NCBI GenBank assembly: GCA_000733355.1
Contig: JNVV01000001.1
Span: 3,803,535 to 3,867,534 of the forward strand
Length of the DNA stretch: 64,000 nucleotides
From: Falciphora oryzae
Taxonomy: Eukaryota > Ascomycota > Sordariomycetes > Magnaporthales > Magnaporthaceae
Reading direction: 5' to 3'
How positions within the stretch are numbered: position 1 is the first letter of the stretch; each line of letters begins with the position of its first letter. The notes beneath the pieces were generated by a model. It had not been told where the DNA came from. It searched no databases and saw nothing but the letters and a program-made list of their open reading frames with translations. A program made the position numbers and the translations under genes. Below are positions 36,001 through 48,976 of this stretch, piece by piece.

Positions 36001-39000
36001 TTGGCTGCCCAGCCGAAGCTCGCTCGAGACGCCCCAGTATCGTCCAAGCCGGCTCGGTTTCTACCCCCAGCCAGTGAAGCTCGCTCCCGTCGGGCTTGCC
36101 GTCGTGCTATTCCACAAAGAGCCCAGTAAGGGCATTGATCGACGCAGCACGTCAAAAAACGGGCTCGAGGCGAGCTGGAAGTGCGGCGCCTACTCCAAGG
36201 GTCGCTCAGCGACAGTGGATTCCTGCTGCAGGGCCTGCATTTATTCCTTCCACCGGATATTGCATCATTTTGCACTTCCCTACCTATATGCACAGTAGGT
36301 ACCACTACCTCTCATTCGGTAGGCACGGCTGATACCAGACATTTGATATCTTCTGTTTCTCCTTCGATCTTCTTTCTCGCGTGAGCCCGTCGCAGCCGGC
36401 CACGTTTCTTTGCGTTGCTCTCCTGCAATTTCTTATTCTCACTCTTTTCTTTATTTACTTTTTTGTTTTCCGTTTTCCTGTTGCGGAGATCGATCAGAGG
36501 CTAGCGTGAATCTGACTGAGACCTTGCCGTGTCCACAGACACGACCCGTAATTACCAAGGGCCCTGGTTCTCCCTGGCCGAACATTGGACGAATCCAGAA
36601 GCTGGCATGGGGCCCCCGGTTGCAAGGCTGGGGTGTCGGGCGCCCGGTAATGATGCCGTCGTAATGTCCAGACTCCAGTCGTGGGGAGCACAATTTGGTT
36701 CGCATGCAAGACAAGACAGGGGGCCCGCCGGTTTGTTAGACGGGTCCTCCCCCTTTTGGTACCTTTTTTTTTTTTTGAGGCCCAGCCGGGAAGCTCCTTG
36801 GAATTTGACCTGCGCCCGACGAGAGTGGATGGCAGCCTCATGGGAAGGAAGCCGTGTGGCTCCGAGTCAAGGTAATGACGAGGTTCGCAGAAAGGACTTG
36901 TAAAAATGTGTCTTCCATGCCAGACCGCCTCCCGCCCAGACCCGCGCCCGCACGCAGCAGGTAGCCATCCCGTCATTTCTCCAAATGCAAGTACCTCTTA
37001 ACCGAGCAGGTACCTACCGTGCGCCATGTCAGTAAGCCCCCATTATGCGAGGCCGAGGTGCGTGGTGCAGCGATGCACTACGCTGCGGCAGCGATGCGCG
37101 GTGCTGTGGAGGGTTAGAGCCCGCCCGGAAAGAGGGGAAAAAGAAAGAAAAAATCAAAATAAAATAAAACCAAAACGACACAAAAAAGAGCACAGCACAG
37201 GCGCTTCTGTCGCACCCGCCCAAATTTCCGGTGTGCGGCGTAGTCAAGGTCAATCCTGTCGGCTCCAGCCAGGTTTTCCCCGCTGTGCTTCTGTCTCCCG
37301 GCCTGATCAGCGCATGTCTGCATCAATAGACGCTGCTTCTAGTTAGTAACAGTCCCCTGACCTTGCCCTTCAAAGTTGCACTCGACACCACCGGCAGCCA
37401 CTGGGTTGTGGTTGCATGGTGTATTTTGGTCTCAGGGTTGCGCCTGCAGGCCGGAATTGGTTGGTGCTTGACGCTCAACATGACTGGCCCTTGTCGCTCC
37501 AGGCCCGCGGGGCCGCTCCCAATTGATAGGTTCCAGCAAGTCCTGGTTCCAGCAGATAGGTACTCCATGTCGTCTCCCGAGACCATGAGTGACGCCGAAA
37601 TCCGCAAATCTGTCACCAACAAAAGCACGCAAACGCCGTCTGGGCTGTTCCCCTCGCGCGTGCCCGTCTCCGCTGTCTACGTTTCAATCTCTGCTGGGGA
37701 GCGACGGCGACAGCCTGTCTTTGGGGGCACACATGCGTCCGATGGCGTGTGACAAGGTCTCGGGATATGTCACCGACGTCGATGTATCCAAACAGACTGA
37801 GCGATGCATCAAAACGCGGCCTGCATTTCGGGCCTCCGACGCACACCTACGTAGCGTCCCCTCCAGTAGGTCTGACCGAGACCTGAGCGCGCCGACCCCG
37901 AGATCTGTGGACGTGTTGGCATGGCGATCACCACGGCCTGGTCCGCAAATCACCGGCCCGTTCTGTTTGTTTTGTTGTTTTCTTGATAAACGGGCGCGAC
38001 TCGCCCTTTCCAGGCCTTGCTGTCTGGCCTCGTATACGACAAAAAAAAAGTTGGCATCTCAGCTTGGGGTCACCTGCCCGCGCCACTGCCAGAAAAGAGG
38101 TACAGATAGGATACAAAGAATAGGAAAAGATACAGGGATATGAAAAGAGACAAGACAGAACAAGAATTGAAGCTCGTCGCGAACGAGCTGGCCTGGCCGG
38201 CTTCAGCCGCCTCCTCCCCTTCCAGCCCCCGGCCACCAGCAGGTAGTGCCATGTTTCACCCACGGCGCCGGGCCGTCGAGCAGCACCTCTTTCTACCGAG
38301 TGGAAACTAGCATCCGCAGTGGCGTCGTTCTAGTTGTCCCGGCTCTCACGGTTCCCTCTGGTGCGCTTCGTATCGGCAAGGGCGGGGTAAGGCAGAAGGG
38401 CCGGGCTCCCTGCCTGCCAATGCGGGTGGCACGGAGCCGAACCACTGCAGCAAGGGACGACATGATATCAAAGGCGAAGGCATGGAAGCCACTTTCGTTT
38501 TTTTTTTTTTTTGTTTGTTCTATATTTTTTTTTCTTGCTCCAGAACAAGCCCGGTTGGCACGTTTCTCAACAGATATTATTGCCTTCCATGATGCTTCGG
38601 GTGGGTGGCCACAAAGGCAGGCATCCCACACGCGCCGCACGCGTTGACATGTGCACACAGCGCATATCCTCCATTGCACGGCGTGCTGCAAATACTCGCG
38701 CGCGCATCGCCAGACCCTTACTGCGTATGGTTTCTTGTTCCACACGGTGCCACCGTGGACGCAGCCCACGGCGCATATATCCATCCATCCCGCCCCGGCG
38801 CCCTGCAGCCTGCCGGCGGCGGCGAGAGGCTGCGAGGAGGTGAGGTACAGGAGGAAGAAGGTAGGCATACTTGCGGCACATAGTAATAGGATACATCCTC
38901 GTTAAGCGAGCCGTCCGCGCCAAAGTCGCCCAAGCCCACCAGTCGATTCGTCCGGAGTTGTGGTGCATGCAAGGAAAGCCACCATTATACATCAGCCCTT

Positions 39001-40540
39001 TTTTGCTTTTGTCTTTATTTTCCCCGTCCCGTGTCTGTTCCGACTGGCGGGTATGTGGTATCTCTGGCCCTTGTCAATATGCTGCCCCGTCATATGCCTA
39101 TTATCCCGCCGGCCTGCTTTGCATCCTTTGCCGCTGCAGTGTAATGTACACCTACTTGCCTTTACCCACGTCCGTGACCTTTCTCTTTTTAGTTTATCTC
39201 TCAGCCCCTCCTTTCTCAAGATGCCGACAGACTGGTCACCTCCCATTTATTGCCATCTACCAGAGTCCGAGTGCCACCATGAGGCAACCCCTCTCTAGCG
39301 CCTCCTTCGGTGTTACCATATAGCCCCCTTTTATTGGTGTCAGTTTTCCCGGCTTCGAGACACAGGCCTGGGAAGGCGGATAGCCATCTCATTGTCTCTG
39401 CCATGAGCCGCCGACTAGAGGCTTTCCGGGTTACATGATATTTTCGCTGGCGCAACCATGACCCTCGGCTTGCGTGACGACCGGAACGGGAAGTGGCTTC
39501 TGGCTGGCCTCGAAGGAGAAGGAAGAAAAAAAAAAAAAAACAATCACCGCATACACACATAGCTCACTGAGCCGTCCCTGGGTGACACCGAGACATTGCA
39601 TGGCCCTCGCCTCGTCCAAGGGGGGCGATCCAGCGGGGCGGAATAACGCCATTTGCCGCCTCGCTACGCAACCCACCCACCCACCCACATCATTATTACC
39701 GCTGTTGCAGAGCTCAGCCCGGGCGGGATGGAGAAGGGAGGAGGGGAGGCTTGCTTGTGACCTTCGTGTCGACGGCTACCCGAGCGCCGCCCACAAGAAC
39801 AAGCAGAATCAGCCGGTTGCGGGTAGTGGTGGGTGGGTTGTATGCGGTCTTGGGGATGCTCCCTCGCAGGTGCCGCCCCCGCACGCTGCCGAGGGCAAGC
39901 AAGGTCGAGAATCAGAAGGGATGAGGCCTCTGCGCCTGGTCGATGGGCCCGTGTGCTGGAAGTTAGAGCCTCGCGTGTACCTTTTACATGTTTACATTCT
40001 GTGTGAGTAGTGAGGGTGTGTGGGTGCGTGTGTGCTACACACGTTACTCGCGTCGGCCCCGACGGAAGATGCACGCCAAGGAGCCCGGCGGGGGTGCGAG
40101 GTTGAATCTTGAGGCCGCCGCCGGTGGTGTGGGCCAGCAAACGGCCAATGGCATGGCCGGACGAAGGAACTACCAAAATAGGAAACCCAGCGCCTCAACC
40201 TTTTTTTTGAGCTTCCATGCCCGTAATGGTCCAAGGACACCACACCGCACCATGCCACGCCACCAAAAGCCACCCACGGTCTACTCCGGCAAGGGAGAGC
40301 TTGGAAAAAAGTTTGTGTCTGTAGACATCTGTGCGGGCACACAGACGATCTGGATAGGGCAGAGGGATTTTTGAGAAGGAAAAAAAAAAAAAAAAATGGT
40401 AGGGCCCCACCCCACACGGCGTTTCTTGGAACGCGCCGCCGAAATAATAAAAAAAAGACGACGTAAAACATGAAACCAGCCTTACCGAAGGTGCGGTACC
40501 GCTGCATCACAATGACAAAGAGCCTCTCCGGATCGATTAA

Positions 40541-40562
40541 TTTTTTTTTTTTTTTTTTTTTA
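40541..40562. repeat. Poly(T) tract
   Basis: A T run of about 22 bases, one of the longest homopolymers in the window. A similar one lies near 42185-42205. Confidence 0.8.
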
Positions 40563-40949
40563 ATATCTATTCCCTCCTCACCCATCCCGTTATCGTTGCC
40601 GTGCCCAAGAAACTCTCGTAGGGTGGGGACAGGGGCTTGGATTCGTGGCCTCTAAAGCTCGAGGGGAGCCGAACGGCCAACTCTGGCCGACGACTTCTCC
40701 TCGGGACAACCGGTCTGCTGCGTACTCGTATCGCTCCAAATCAAAAGAAGCAAAGAAGTAGAGAAGGGCATGCGAAGCAAGGTGCAGCTTACGAACAAAA
40801 AGCAAGGCAGAGAGCCCGCCTGATGTGGTGGGGAGGGCTTCGCGCTAGCTCGAGGCAATATTTGAAGACATATATCATCCACTCGGGGCATTTCTTCCTT
40901 TTGGCGTCCGAGGGGGGCCTCGAAAACGGGCGAGGAGAAAAGCAACAAC

Positions 40950-40950
40950 G

Positions 40951-40985
<35 letters not shown>

Positions 40986-40990
40986 AAAAA
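40950..40990. repeat. (CAAAA)n simple repeat
   Basis: About seven CAAAA or CAAAAA units ending in an A run. Confidence 0.85.
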
Positions 40991-43900
40991 ATTGCCGATA
41001 AGGCCTTCCAGAGAGGCCTCGCCAAAGCACACTATCCACTTTCCAAGAGCCGGCACGTTTCTTCCGGTCTGGGGGCGCATCTCGACGTCGCACCTGTGGC
41101 CATGGTCCTTGTTTCCGGTCTCTTGATTTTTTTTTATTTTTTATTTTTATTTTTTTCCCCTCTGCCCGTCTTGACTAAATTTTGAGTGGCGGTCTGACTG
41201 GCAGCCAGCCGGGCAGGCAACCCGATCGGCCCCCCTCCTTCGCCTTGAGCTTCTTCTTCGTCTTCTCCTTCCTCCCTGGCCGCTGGAGTCCGGACCCTGT
41301 CCGGGCATCCACACCACGCGCGCCCAGCCCGCCAACCCACCTCGAGTGTGCCTCTCGATCGAACTCTGTTTCCTCGTGTCCGGGACGCAGGTCAAGCCCA
41401 CCTGAAGCACGCACACACTTTTGTTTTGCTCCACACCCGGTGCCTGCTTGCTCGACGACACGCTTCTGGGCGCCACCGGCTTTTCCTTGGTCGCAGACGA
41501 AAGGCAACAACGCAACATCTTTCGGTCAGCGTGCAGGTTGCCGTCCATTTTTTCATGATCTTGATATTTGTGGCTAGGACAGAACGAGAAATACTTGGCG
41601 AGTGGGCGCAAGCCCCCGCTCCCCAACAGGAATGCATTTGGCCACTTACCCCTCTCTTCCTCTCTGTCCCTCTTCTGGCGAAGAAGTTTGCGGGTGACCT
41701 CTTGATACTGTTGTCCACAGCCTGTTGACTAGGTCCGGTCCAGCTGAGCAGCAGAATGTGGAGACCAGGGCATGGATGTACACAGTTGGGCTTCCCCCAA
41801 GTCTAGGTGCCTGCCGCATGTGCAAGGGCGGCAAAGTTTGGCGGTCTGTCAACTGTCCATCATGTTTGGTCCATCCGAACGACCAGCTCCAGCCAACGAG
41901 CAAGGAGAAGCATACGAGGAGACAGGCCTAGCAGCGTCCTTCCCGGAAGCAAAACCCACAGTCGTTCCTCGCCCCTTTTTCGATCCGCCACGCGGTCAAG
42001 CCAGCGTTTCCGCGTCATGGAGGAACAGGCAGGGACCAGGATCTGATTTGGAGGACTTGGGATATCTTGGGAGCTTCCGGTCGGCGTTTTCTTTTTCCTC
42101 CTGTTGGCCACTTGACCAAATAACGGCCCAGCGGCTGCGTGCATGTTTGCCCGGTCACCGTTGTGTTGCCTCTCGGGCCCCCCCTTTTTTTTTTTTTTTT
42201 TTTTGCCTCCAACGGCTGAGGGCCCCGGGAGAATTATGTCAACAGCCGTTCCGATCATATAAGATACTGTTGATAATAGGTGCGGCGGGCCAGTTGTAAC
42301 CGCTCGCTCTCCCGCCGTGTGTTCCCCCGATCCCGAGGCATACGGGTAAAGAGCCATCGCTTGGGCCGGGAAGCCCCTGATCGGCCAGCCATCCGTATCT
42401 CAGCTAGTGTGCTCGGGGAGACGAAGAGTTGAGATGAACAAGAGTCCGGAATATGTTGCCCTCTTGACTTCTTTCCATTTTTTCTTCTCCCGACACGCGT
42501 ATGAAAAGCCTCATCATCTCAAGTGCCAGGGTTGTCCCTGACTTGGGCGCACAGGTCAGACCACGATGGGATACCACGGCGGCCTGGGATGCGACGCGCT
42601 CTGATAGCACCCAGCCTAAGAAAAGAAGCTGGATGCCCGATCGGGGCCGTGACCTAACATGCAACCAGGCGGAGCCAGAAATTTTCCAGTTTTGGCTTTG
42701 AAAGAGGGGCCCCCCTGGGGAAGGCGGCAGGCACAGCAAGATAGACTGTCAAGGACACCAGGAACCCGGAAGAAGTTGCTACTGGCGGCTACGGCACAAA
42801 CGGGCTAGCCGGGCACACTGGAGCTCCTATGTCCGTCCATTGTTGCAAGGGGTCGTGCAATGAGCTGGCGACGTCTCTCCCAGATCGAGGGAAAGCCGTG
42901 CCGATGACGTGAGATACATGCGCACTTACAAGAAATCCCTGAAAAGAAAGGGACGAGAGGGGAAACACAAAGGGTGAGTGGATAGTATGCAGACTGGCGC
43001 ATGTCCAAGAAAGAGATACAGGGGAAAAGGCACTTAGCTTCCCTGGGCACGCATGGCCTTTGCAGACAGGCCGAGAGGTGATTGCGCAGCTCTCAGCAGC
43101 ATAGTAGTATTGATGTGCAGATGTTTCAGCATTGCTGCTTGTTGGCCGGCGGGCACGAGGTTTCATCTCGAAACGCTGTGGGGAAGCACGCTCTCGAGGA
43201 CTGACAAATGATGAGTGATAGTTGGTAGCATGTACGTGATCTTTCCGCTTTGTTTTGTGACTGTCCAGCGACTCTGCCTGCGCACGCAAGAGAGTCACAG
43301 CTCAGCTGGGATGCTGGAGCGGAGGCGGCCGGAGGGTGGGGTCGTATCATGGGCGAGCAGCAGAGTGACATCGGGCCATCGGTTGGATGATGGCATCTCA
43401 GGGGTGGGCCCGCGGGTGGGTGGCCTGGCCCCCCGAGCCTTCCCCGTCGCTCTCCATCATTGGCCCCGAAATGGCATCAAGTTGACATCAGAGGCGCGGT
43501 TGCCGCGACCGGCCAGGCTGTGTGTGGGTGAGACGTTGGGAGCTGTGGGTGCAATGGGAATCAAACATGCTGCGTTGGCAGTGCATTAGCAGCAGAAGCA
43601 ACAACCAGATGCCCCGGAAATGACCCGCGCACACGTCCTGGGCCTGATGGCAGCTGCTGATCCCGGTGCTGCCGTCCGCGGGCTTGATTACTTTCGAAAG
43701 TTTTTTTTTCCCTGGGATCGGGCCCAGATGACGGGCTATCGGCAGCACGCGACAATTGGCTGACGCGACAGTGACGCGAACCCAAACGCCATCAACACCC
43801 GCGCGGGGAAGCTGGCTCGTCGAGCCTCACCCCTGCCTGCTGCCTTGGCAACAAGCCCTGCGGCATGGCATCCGTAGCTGCCACCCTCTTGTGTCTTGTG

Positions 43901-44911
43901 TCTGCGACGGGATGCAAAAAGACCGGCAGACCGGCCTGGCTCTTACGATCGGGAAGGTCAAAAAGACTATTTTCCTGCTAGGGCACCAGACGAATGCGAC
44001 TGGCTGGCTGATGTGGCCGGGGAGGCGTTCCAAAGAAGTATTCGAATCGCCATTTCCATGCTTATCGTCTGGGGCTGTGGGTCTGTTGGAGGGCGTGGCC
44101 TGCATGGAAATCTTGAAAGAACTGCGTGTGACAACGGGTAGCCGTCCCGACGTATCCCAGCGTTGGATCCAGCGCCAAAAATGGACGTGAGAGCGCCGCC
44201 CAGCAGACCGGTCCGAACGACCGTGTTGGCATTGCGCCGGAGATCTATCCTACTGTGTGTCTAGCCCCGGAAAGGAGACAATCAATAACTGGAACGTTTG
44301 AGGGGATTTTGACGCTTTCCAGGGCGAGCTGGAAGGCACAGCAGGCGTCAATCAAACCAACCATCAAGCACAAGTTCAATGCCGCTGGCCCAGCTGCGCC
44401 AATCATGCCCTCTAGCGCGCCGTGTGTATTTCGGGATCCAGCCAATCAGCGGGCGCCTGGCGCGGCTGAGAGTGGATGCGGGCTTTGTCAGCCTTTTACC
44501 CCTCTGCGGTGGGGAGAGGCACGCCTGGGAAATTTCGCTCTCCCCTGCGACCAAGCCGAGCCGCCTATCAAGCCCAGCCTTGGGTATCACCGAGGCCAAT
44601 TTCAATTTGTGCGTTCCAGCCAGGCTCTGCTGCCCTGCTGCATCGGAGACCACGCCTGGTTTAGGCCGCCACATCGTAGGCGAAGCAGGCTCCCCGGCGC
44701 TCCAAGCAAGCATTGCAGGCGCCAGCGCCAGGGGCGGTAATTGCAGACCTGCAACTCGAAATTTGTGGCGCTTCCCGTCCAGCTCCCTTCACCATCAAGG
44801 CCGCCTATCGCCTTCGCGCACACACCCTATCAGGCAAGCCCACACCCCTCCACCCCCAAAAACCACCACACAACCTGGTCCGCGGTCTAGCAGCCGCCTG
44901 CCTACCAAGCA

Positions 44912-47375
44912 ATGGAGGCCGAGATTAGGACCATCCTCCCGAATGTGGACCCCGTGGTGTCCGAGTACTCGGTAGGGTACTTGACCCACGCCTCGACGGC
45001 ATGGGCCGGCGATGAGGAGAACGCCGGCCCGCCGCCGCTGGCCGAGGCCGCCTCCGCCGTCACGGAGCTGCTGCTCTCGGCCTCGGGCAGCCCGGACACC
45101 CGGCTGGAGGAGAAGATCCGCTCGCTGGTCGAGAAGTGGGTGGACAAGTACGCCGAGGCCAGCGGCTCGCACGAGCACCGCGGGCCCGCCGTGCGCCGCC
45201 TGGACCAAACCATCCAGGTCAGCGCCCAGCGCAACATGTCGTCCACCCTGACCGTCTCCCAGGGCGGTGTCGACCTCGAGTCCGCCAACGCCCGCAAGGT
45301 CGAGTCCAAGGTCGACCGCAAGAAGCTCGAGAAGGCCGAGCGCAAGATCGCCGCCAAGCAGAACAAGAAGACCTTCAAGACGGTCGAGTACGAGTCCTCG
45401 CGCCTGCTTAACCAGCCGGACGCGGCCCAGTCGTACGAGGACTTCTACATGGCCGTCAACCCCCTGCAGATGGGCGGCGGCAGCGCCGGCAAGAGCAAGG
45501 ACATCAAGGTCGACAACACCGACGTCTCCATCGGCGGCCAGCGCATCCTCGCTGACACCACCCTCACCCTGTCCTACGGTCATCGTTATGGTCTCGTCGG
45601 TTTCAACGGTGTTGGTAAATCGACTCTGCTCCGCGCTCTCTCCAGGAGAGAGGTCCCTATTCCTACCCATATCTCCATTCTCCACGTTGAGCAAGAGGTA
45701 AGTCGGGTGCTAGACGTTGCACTCCTGCTGCACCCCCTGACAGAAAGCAAGCCAAGAGCCAGAGCGTGGACTGACAGCTTCCCTAGATCACTGGAGATGA
45801 TACTCCTGCGTTGCAAGCTGTCCTGGATGCCGACGTTTGGCGCAAGGTCCTGTTGAAGGAACAAGCCGTAAGTGCTCTAGCCCGACTCGCTGCTGCATGG
45901 CATCTCTTTCCTCGTTACAACACTATGACATGCCTACTTGTCCACACTAGAGCATCCTGCTTACGCTCGTAACGCCCCCATTCACTTAGAAAATCACGGC
46001 AAAATTAGCCGAGATAGAACAGCAGCGGGCGTCCATGGCAGACACCTCGGAAGAGGCAGCCAAGCTGGACCGCGAACGCGAGGCTCAGGACCAGACGCTA
46101 GGCGATGTCCAGGGCAAGCTCGCCGAGATGGAGTCGGACAAGGCCGAGTCGAGGGCTGCCAGCATCCTAGCAGGTCTGGGCTTCTCGCCAGAGCGGCAGC
46201 AGTTCGCAACCAAGACCTTCTCGGGAGGTTGGCGTATGCGTCTCGCTCTGGCTCGAGCGCTGTTCTGCGAGCCCGACCTCCTACTCCTCGACGAGCCGTC
46301 GAACATGTTGGACGTGCCGTCCATCACCTTCCTTTCCACCTACCTCCAGAGCTACCCCAGCACCGTCCTGGTTGTGTCGCACGATCGTGCGTTCCTCAAC
46401 GAGGTGGCGACCGACATCATCCACCAGCACTCGCAGAGGCTCGACTACTACCGCGGAGCCAACTTCGACTCGTTCTACGCGACGCGCGAGGAGCGCAAGA
46501 AGACGGCCAAGCGCGAGTACGAAAACCAGATGGCGCAGCGCGCACACCTGCAGGCATTCATCGACAAGTTCCGCTACAACGCAGCCAAGTCGTCCGAGGC
46601 CCAGTCGCGCATCAAGAAGCTCGAGCGCATGCCCGTGCTCGAGCCTCCCGAGGCCGAGTACAGCGTCCACTTCACCTTCCCCGACGTTGAGAAGATGTCG
46701 CCGCCCATCATCCAGATGTCGGGCGTCACCTTCGGCTACACCCCGGACAAGGTCCTGCTCCGCGACGTCGACCTGGACGTCCAGCTGGACTCGCGCATCG
46801 GCATCGTCGGGCCGAACGGCGCGGGAAAGACGACGGTGCTGCGCCTGCTCATCGGCAAGCTCACGCCCACCTCGGGCATCATCACGCAGAACCCGCGCCT
46901 GCGCGTCGGCTTCTTCGCCCAGCACCACGTCGACGCGCTGGACCTGACCGTGTCGGCCGTCACCTTCATGGCCAAGACGTACCCCGGGCGCACCGACGAG
47001 GAGTACCGGCGGCAGCTCGGCGCCTTTGGCATCACGGGCACGACGGGCCTGCAGAAGATGGAGGTGCTGTCGGGAGGCCAAAAGTCGCGCGTCGCCTTTG
47101 CATGCCTGGCGCTGCAGAACCCGCACATCCTCGTGCTCGACGAGCCGTCCAACCACCTCGACATCGAGGCCATGGACGCCCTCAGCGACGCGCTCCAGCG
47201 CTTCCAGGGCGGCGTGCTCATGGTCAGCCACGACGTCACCATGCTGCAGACCGTCTGCACGAGCCTGTGGGTCTGCGACGGCGGCACCGTCGAGAAGTTC
47301 CCCGGCGACGTCCAGCAGTACAAGAAGCGCATTGCTGCCCAGGCCGACGCGGCGGGTGTGGTCAAGGCTCACTGA
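44912..47375 (+). CDS. gcn20: ABC-F ATPase GCN20
   Basis: Cytosolic, ribosome-associated ABC-F protein with no membrane domain. With GCN1 it promotes activation of the eIF2alpha kinase GCN2 under amino-acid starvation. Exons are 44912-45697, 45787-45867 and 45990-47375 (TGA stop); donors GTAAGT, acceptors CTAG and TTAG. The product has 750 residues, matching yeast GCN20 (about 752). The N-terminal 190 residues are the GCN1-binding type region. Nucleotide domain 1 has Walker A GFNGVGKST (230-238), signature FSGGWRMRLALARA (from about 366) and Walker B LLLLDEPSN (about 387-395). Domain 2 has GPNGAGKTT (about 563-571), LSGGQKSRVAFA (from about 650) and LVLDEPSNHLD (about 671). A charged helical linker (REERKKTAKREYENQ) separates them. 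Convergent with cpc-1. Confidence 0.96.
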
Positions 47376-48976
47376 GTCGGGAGCCCCGGGCTATGATACC
47401 TTTGTTTGTGTGAGAGCAGTGATAGTATTAGCAAAATATCAAGCCTATTGCAAGAGTATTTATGTGCTATATGATATGCGACCGATTTTGATGGTAAAGT
47501 AGCTCTCTTTAATTACGCCTGTTCAATACAAGAAGGTACAGGAGATATGACGAGATGTAATGTTGGGTTGCGATAATCCGGTGAAGCTATCGACTACGAT
47601 GAGACGTTCGCGCGGCGGTTCATACTATCATAGCGTCGGAGGTTACAAGAACATGTGAACAATCATGTTCTCCACATGGCGGTACTACTGTGATTGATGA
47701 GACATATCTTGAAAAGGGAGATGTAGCTCAATAGTGAGGATAGAAACAGAGGCAACCGAACTTGAGATGGAACAGTACATGAGAATGCATCCGAGAATAG
47801 GACCGGATCCTTTCCGTCAAGCGAGCCGACAAACCCCATCAAGCGACAATACTGTCCCATCTAAATATAGTCTCGCCAGGAACCTGCTGTCACCTCGAGC
47901 CATCAAAACTGACAGCTATCTTCTTTGCAGGCAAACACAGAGCGGAACAAGCCCACAATCAAGCAAACCCCGTCTACCGTGCCACCTGTTCCGGACTCGT
48001 GCACAGTCACAGGTCACAGAGCAAACAGACAACCAGACCAAAAGGAAAAAAAAAAAAAGCCACGGCGCAGCGGCCGGCCTTGCCAACAACAGTATTGAGT
48101 TCCACGGGGGCGGCCGGCCAGGTGTACAAAGACCTAACCAGCGTTTCCCCCGTTGCCGACCCCACCGGCCCCCCTTTGCACCAACTCAGGGGCAAATCTA
48201 CGTGGACAGATCTTGTAGGACAAAAGGTGGGCTCCGCGCTGGCTCCGCCGTGTCCTACCAACTTGGAACCGCCCCGGTTCTGCGGGGGAAAATCTTGGTT
48301 GCGATGGTGGAGAGGATGGGGCCTAGGGGCGGCGGGCTCGCCTCTTGGGAGAGGGATTGAATCCGTGAACGCCTCCTTGGGCCATTTAGTGTAAGGGCAG
48401 TCGGTAGAGTGGGCGGACGGAGCACGGAGAGATTGGTCGGCGGGCGGATGCCATGGTGGCTTGGCCGGGCAGTGCAACACTTTGAGAGCCAATCAACAAA
48501 AACCATAGAAGCCTAGAGGTTCAGGCAGACAGAAACAGCCACCCTCATGCTAAGCGGGCACAAGGCATAGTTCACCCAGTTGCACACGAACACGGGATCT
48601 AAGTCGGTTGGATGGCAGAGTGAAAAAAGAAATTTGTTGGTACTATTGAGAAGGCAGAGAGAAATGGCGCTCGTCTCGAGGTCGAGACACGCTGAAAAGA
48701 CAATGAAAAAACCGTGACGCGGAAGATAGACTAAGAAAACAGCAATGAAATAAAACATGAACCGAATATACCCTTGGCATGCAGCGTCGTGGTTGACCGA
48801 TCCCAACTAAACGTATACGGGAAGGAAACTAGGAAAAGAAAACGCCAACTGATACTGTAGCCTCCCCATTATTTTTGTTGCTTTGATTGCGAGAGGATCA
48901 AAGTCCTCCTTCCCTCCAGTTCACTCAAGATGATAGCGAGCACAATAAAAGCGAATCAACACTAAGATCGGTTTCG
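47376..48976. other. Convergent 3' region, GCN20 / cpc-1
   Basis: About 1.6 kb of 3' flanks between two convergent genes. A 208-codon frame (47734-48360) is Arg/Pro-rich without a domain and runs through a poly-A tract near 48047, so I do not call it. A CCAATCA occurs near 48489. Confidence 0.5.

Larger units (their letters stand above)
34743..44911. other. 10-kb stretch without a recognisable gene
   Basis: Lies between the divergent Byr4-like (-) and GCN20 (+) genes. Open frames are short, mutually overlapping and low complexity, with no domain or exon chain recognised. It contains several long A/T homopolymers (about 14-22 bases near 38498, 39525, 40381, 40541 and 42185), a CAAAA repeat and scattered CCAAT boxes, one of them CCAATCA near 44443. 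Large leaders, non-coding transcripts or decayed repeats could be present and would not be visible to me. Confidence 0.55.

Noticed and set aside
46281..47372. 363-codon minus-strand frame opposite GCN20
   Set aside because: Antisense shadow of the second ABC domain.
47734..48360. 208-codon frame between GCN20 and cpc-1
   Set aside because: Runs through a poly-A tract, Arg/Pro-rich without a domain, and lies in convergent 3' flanks.
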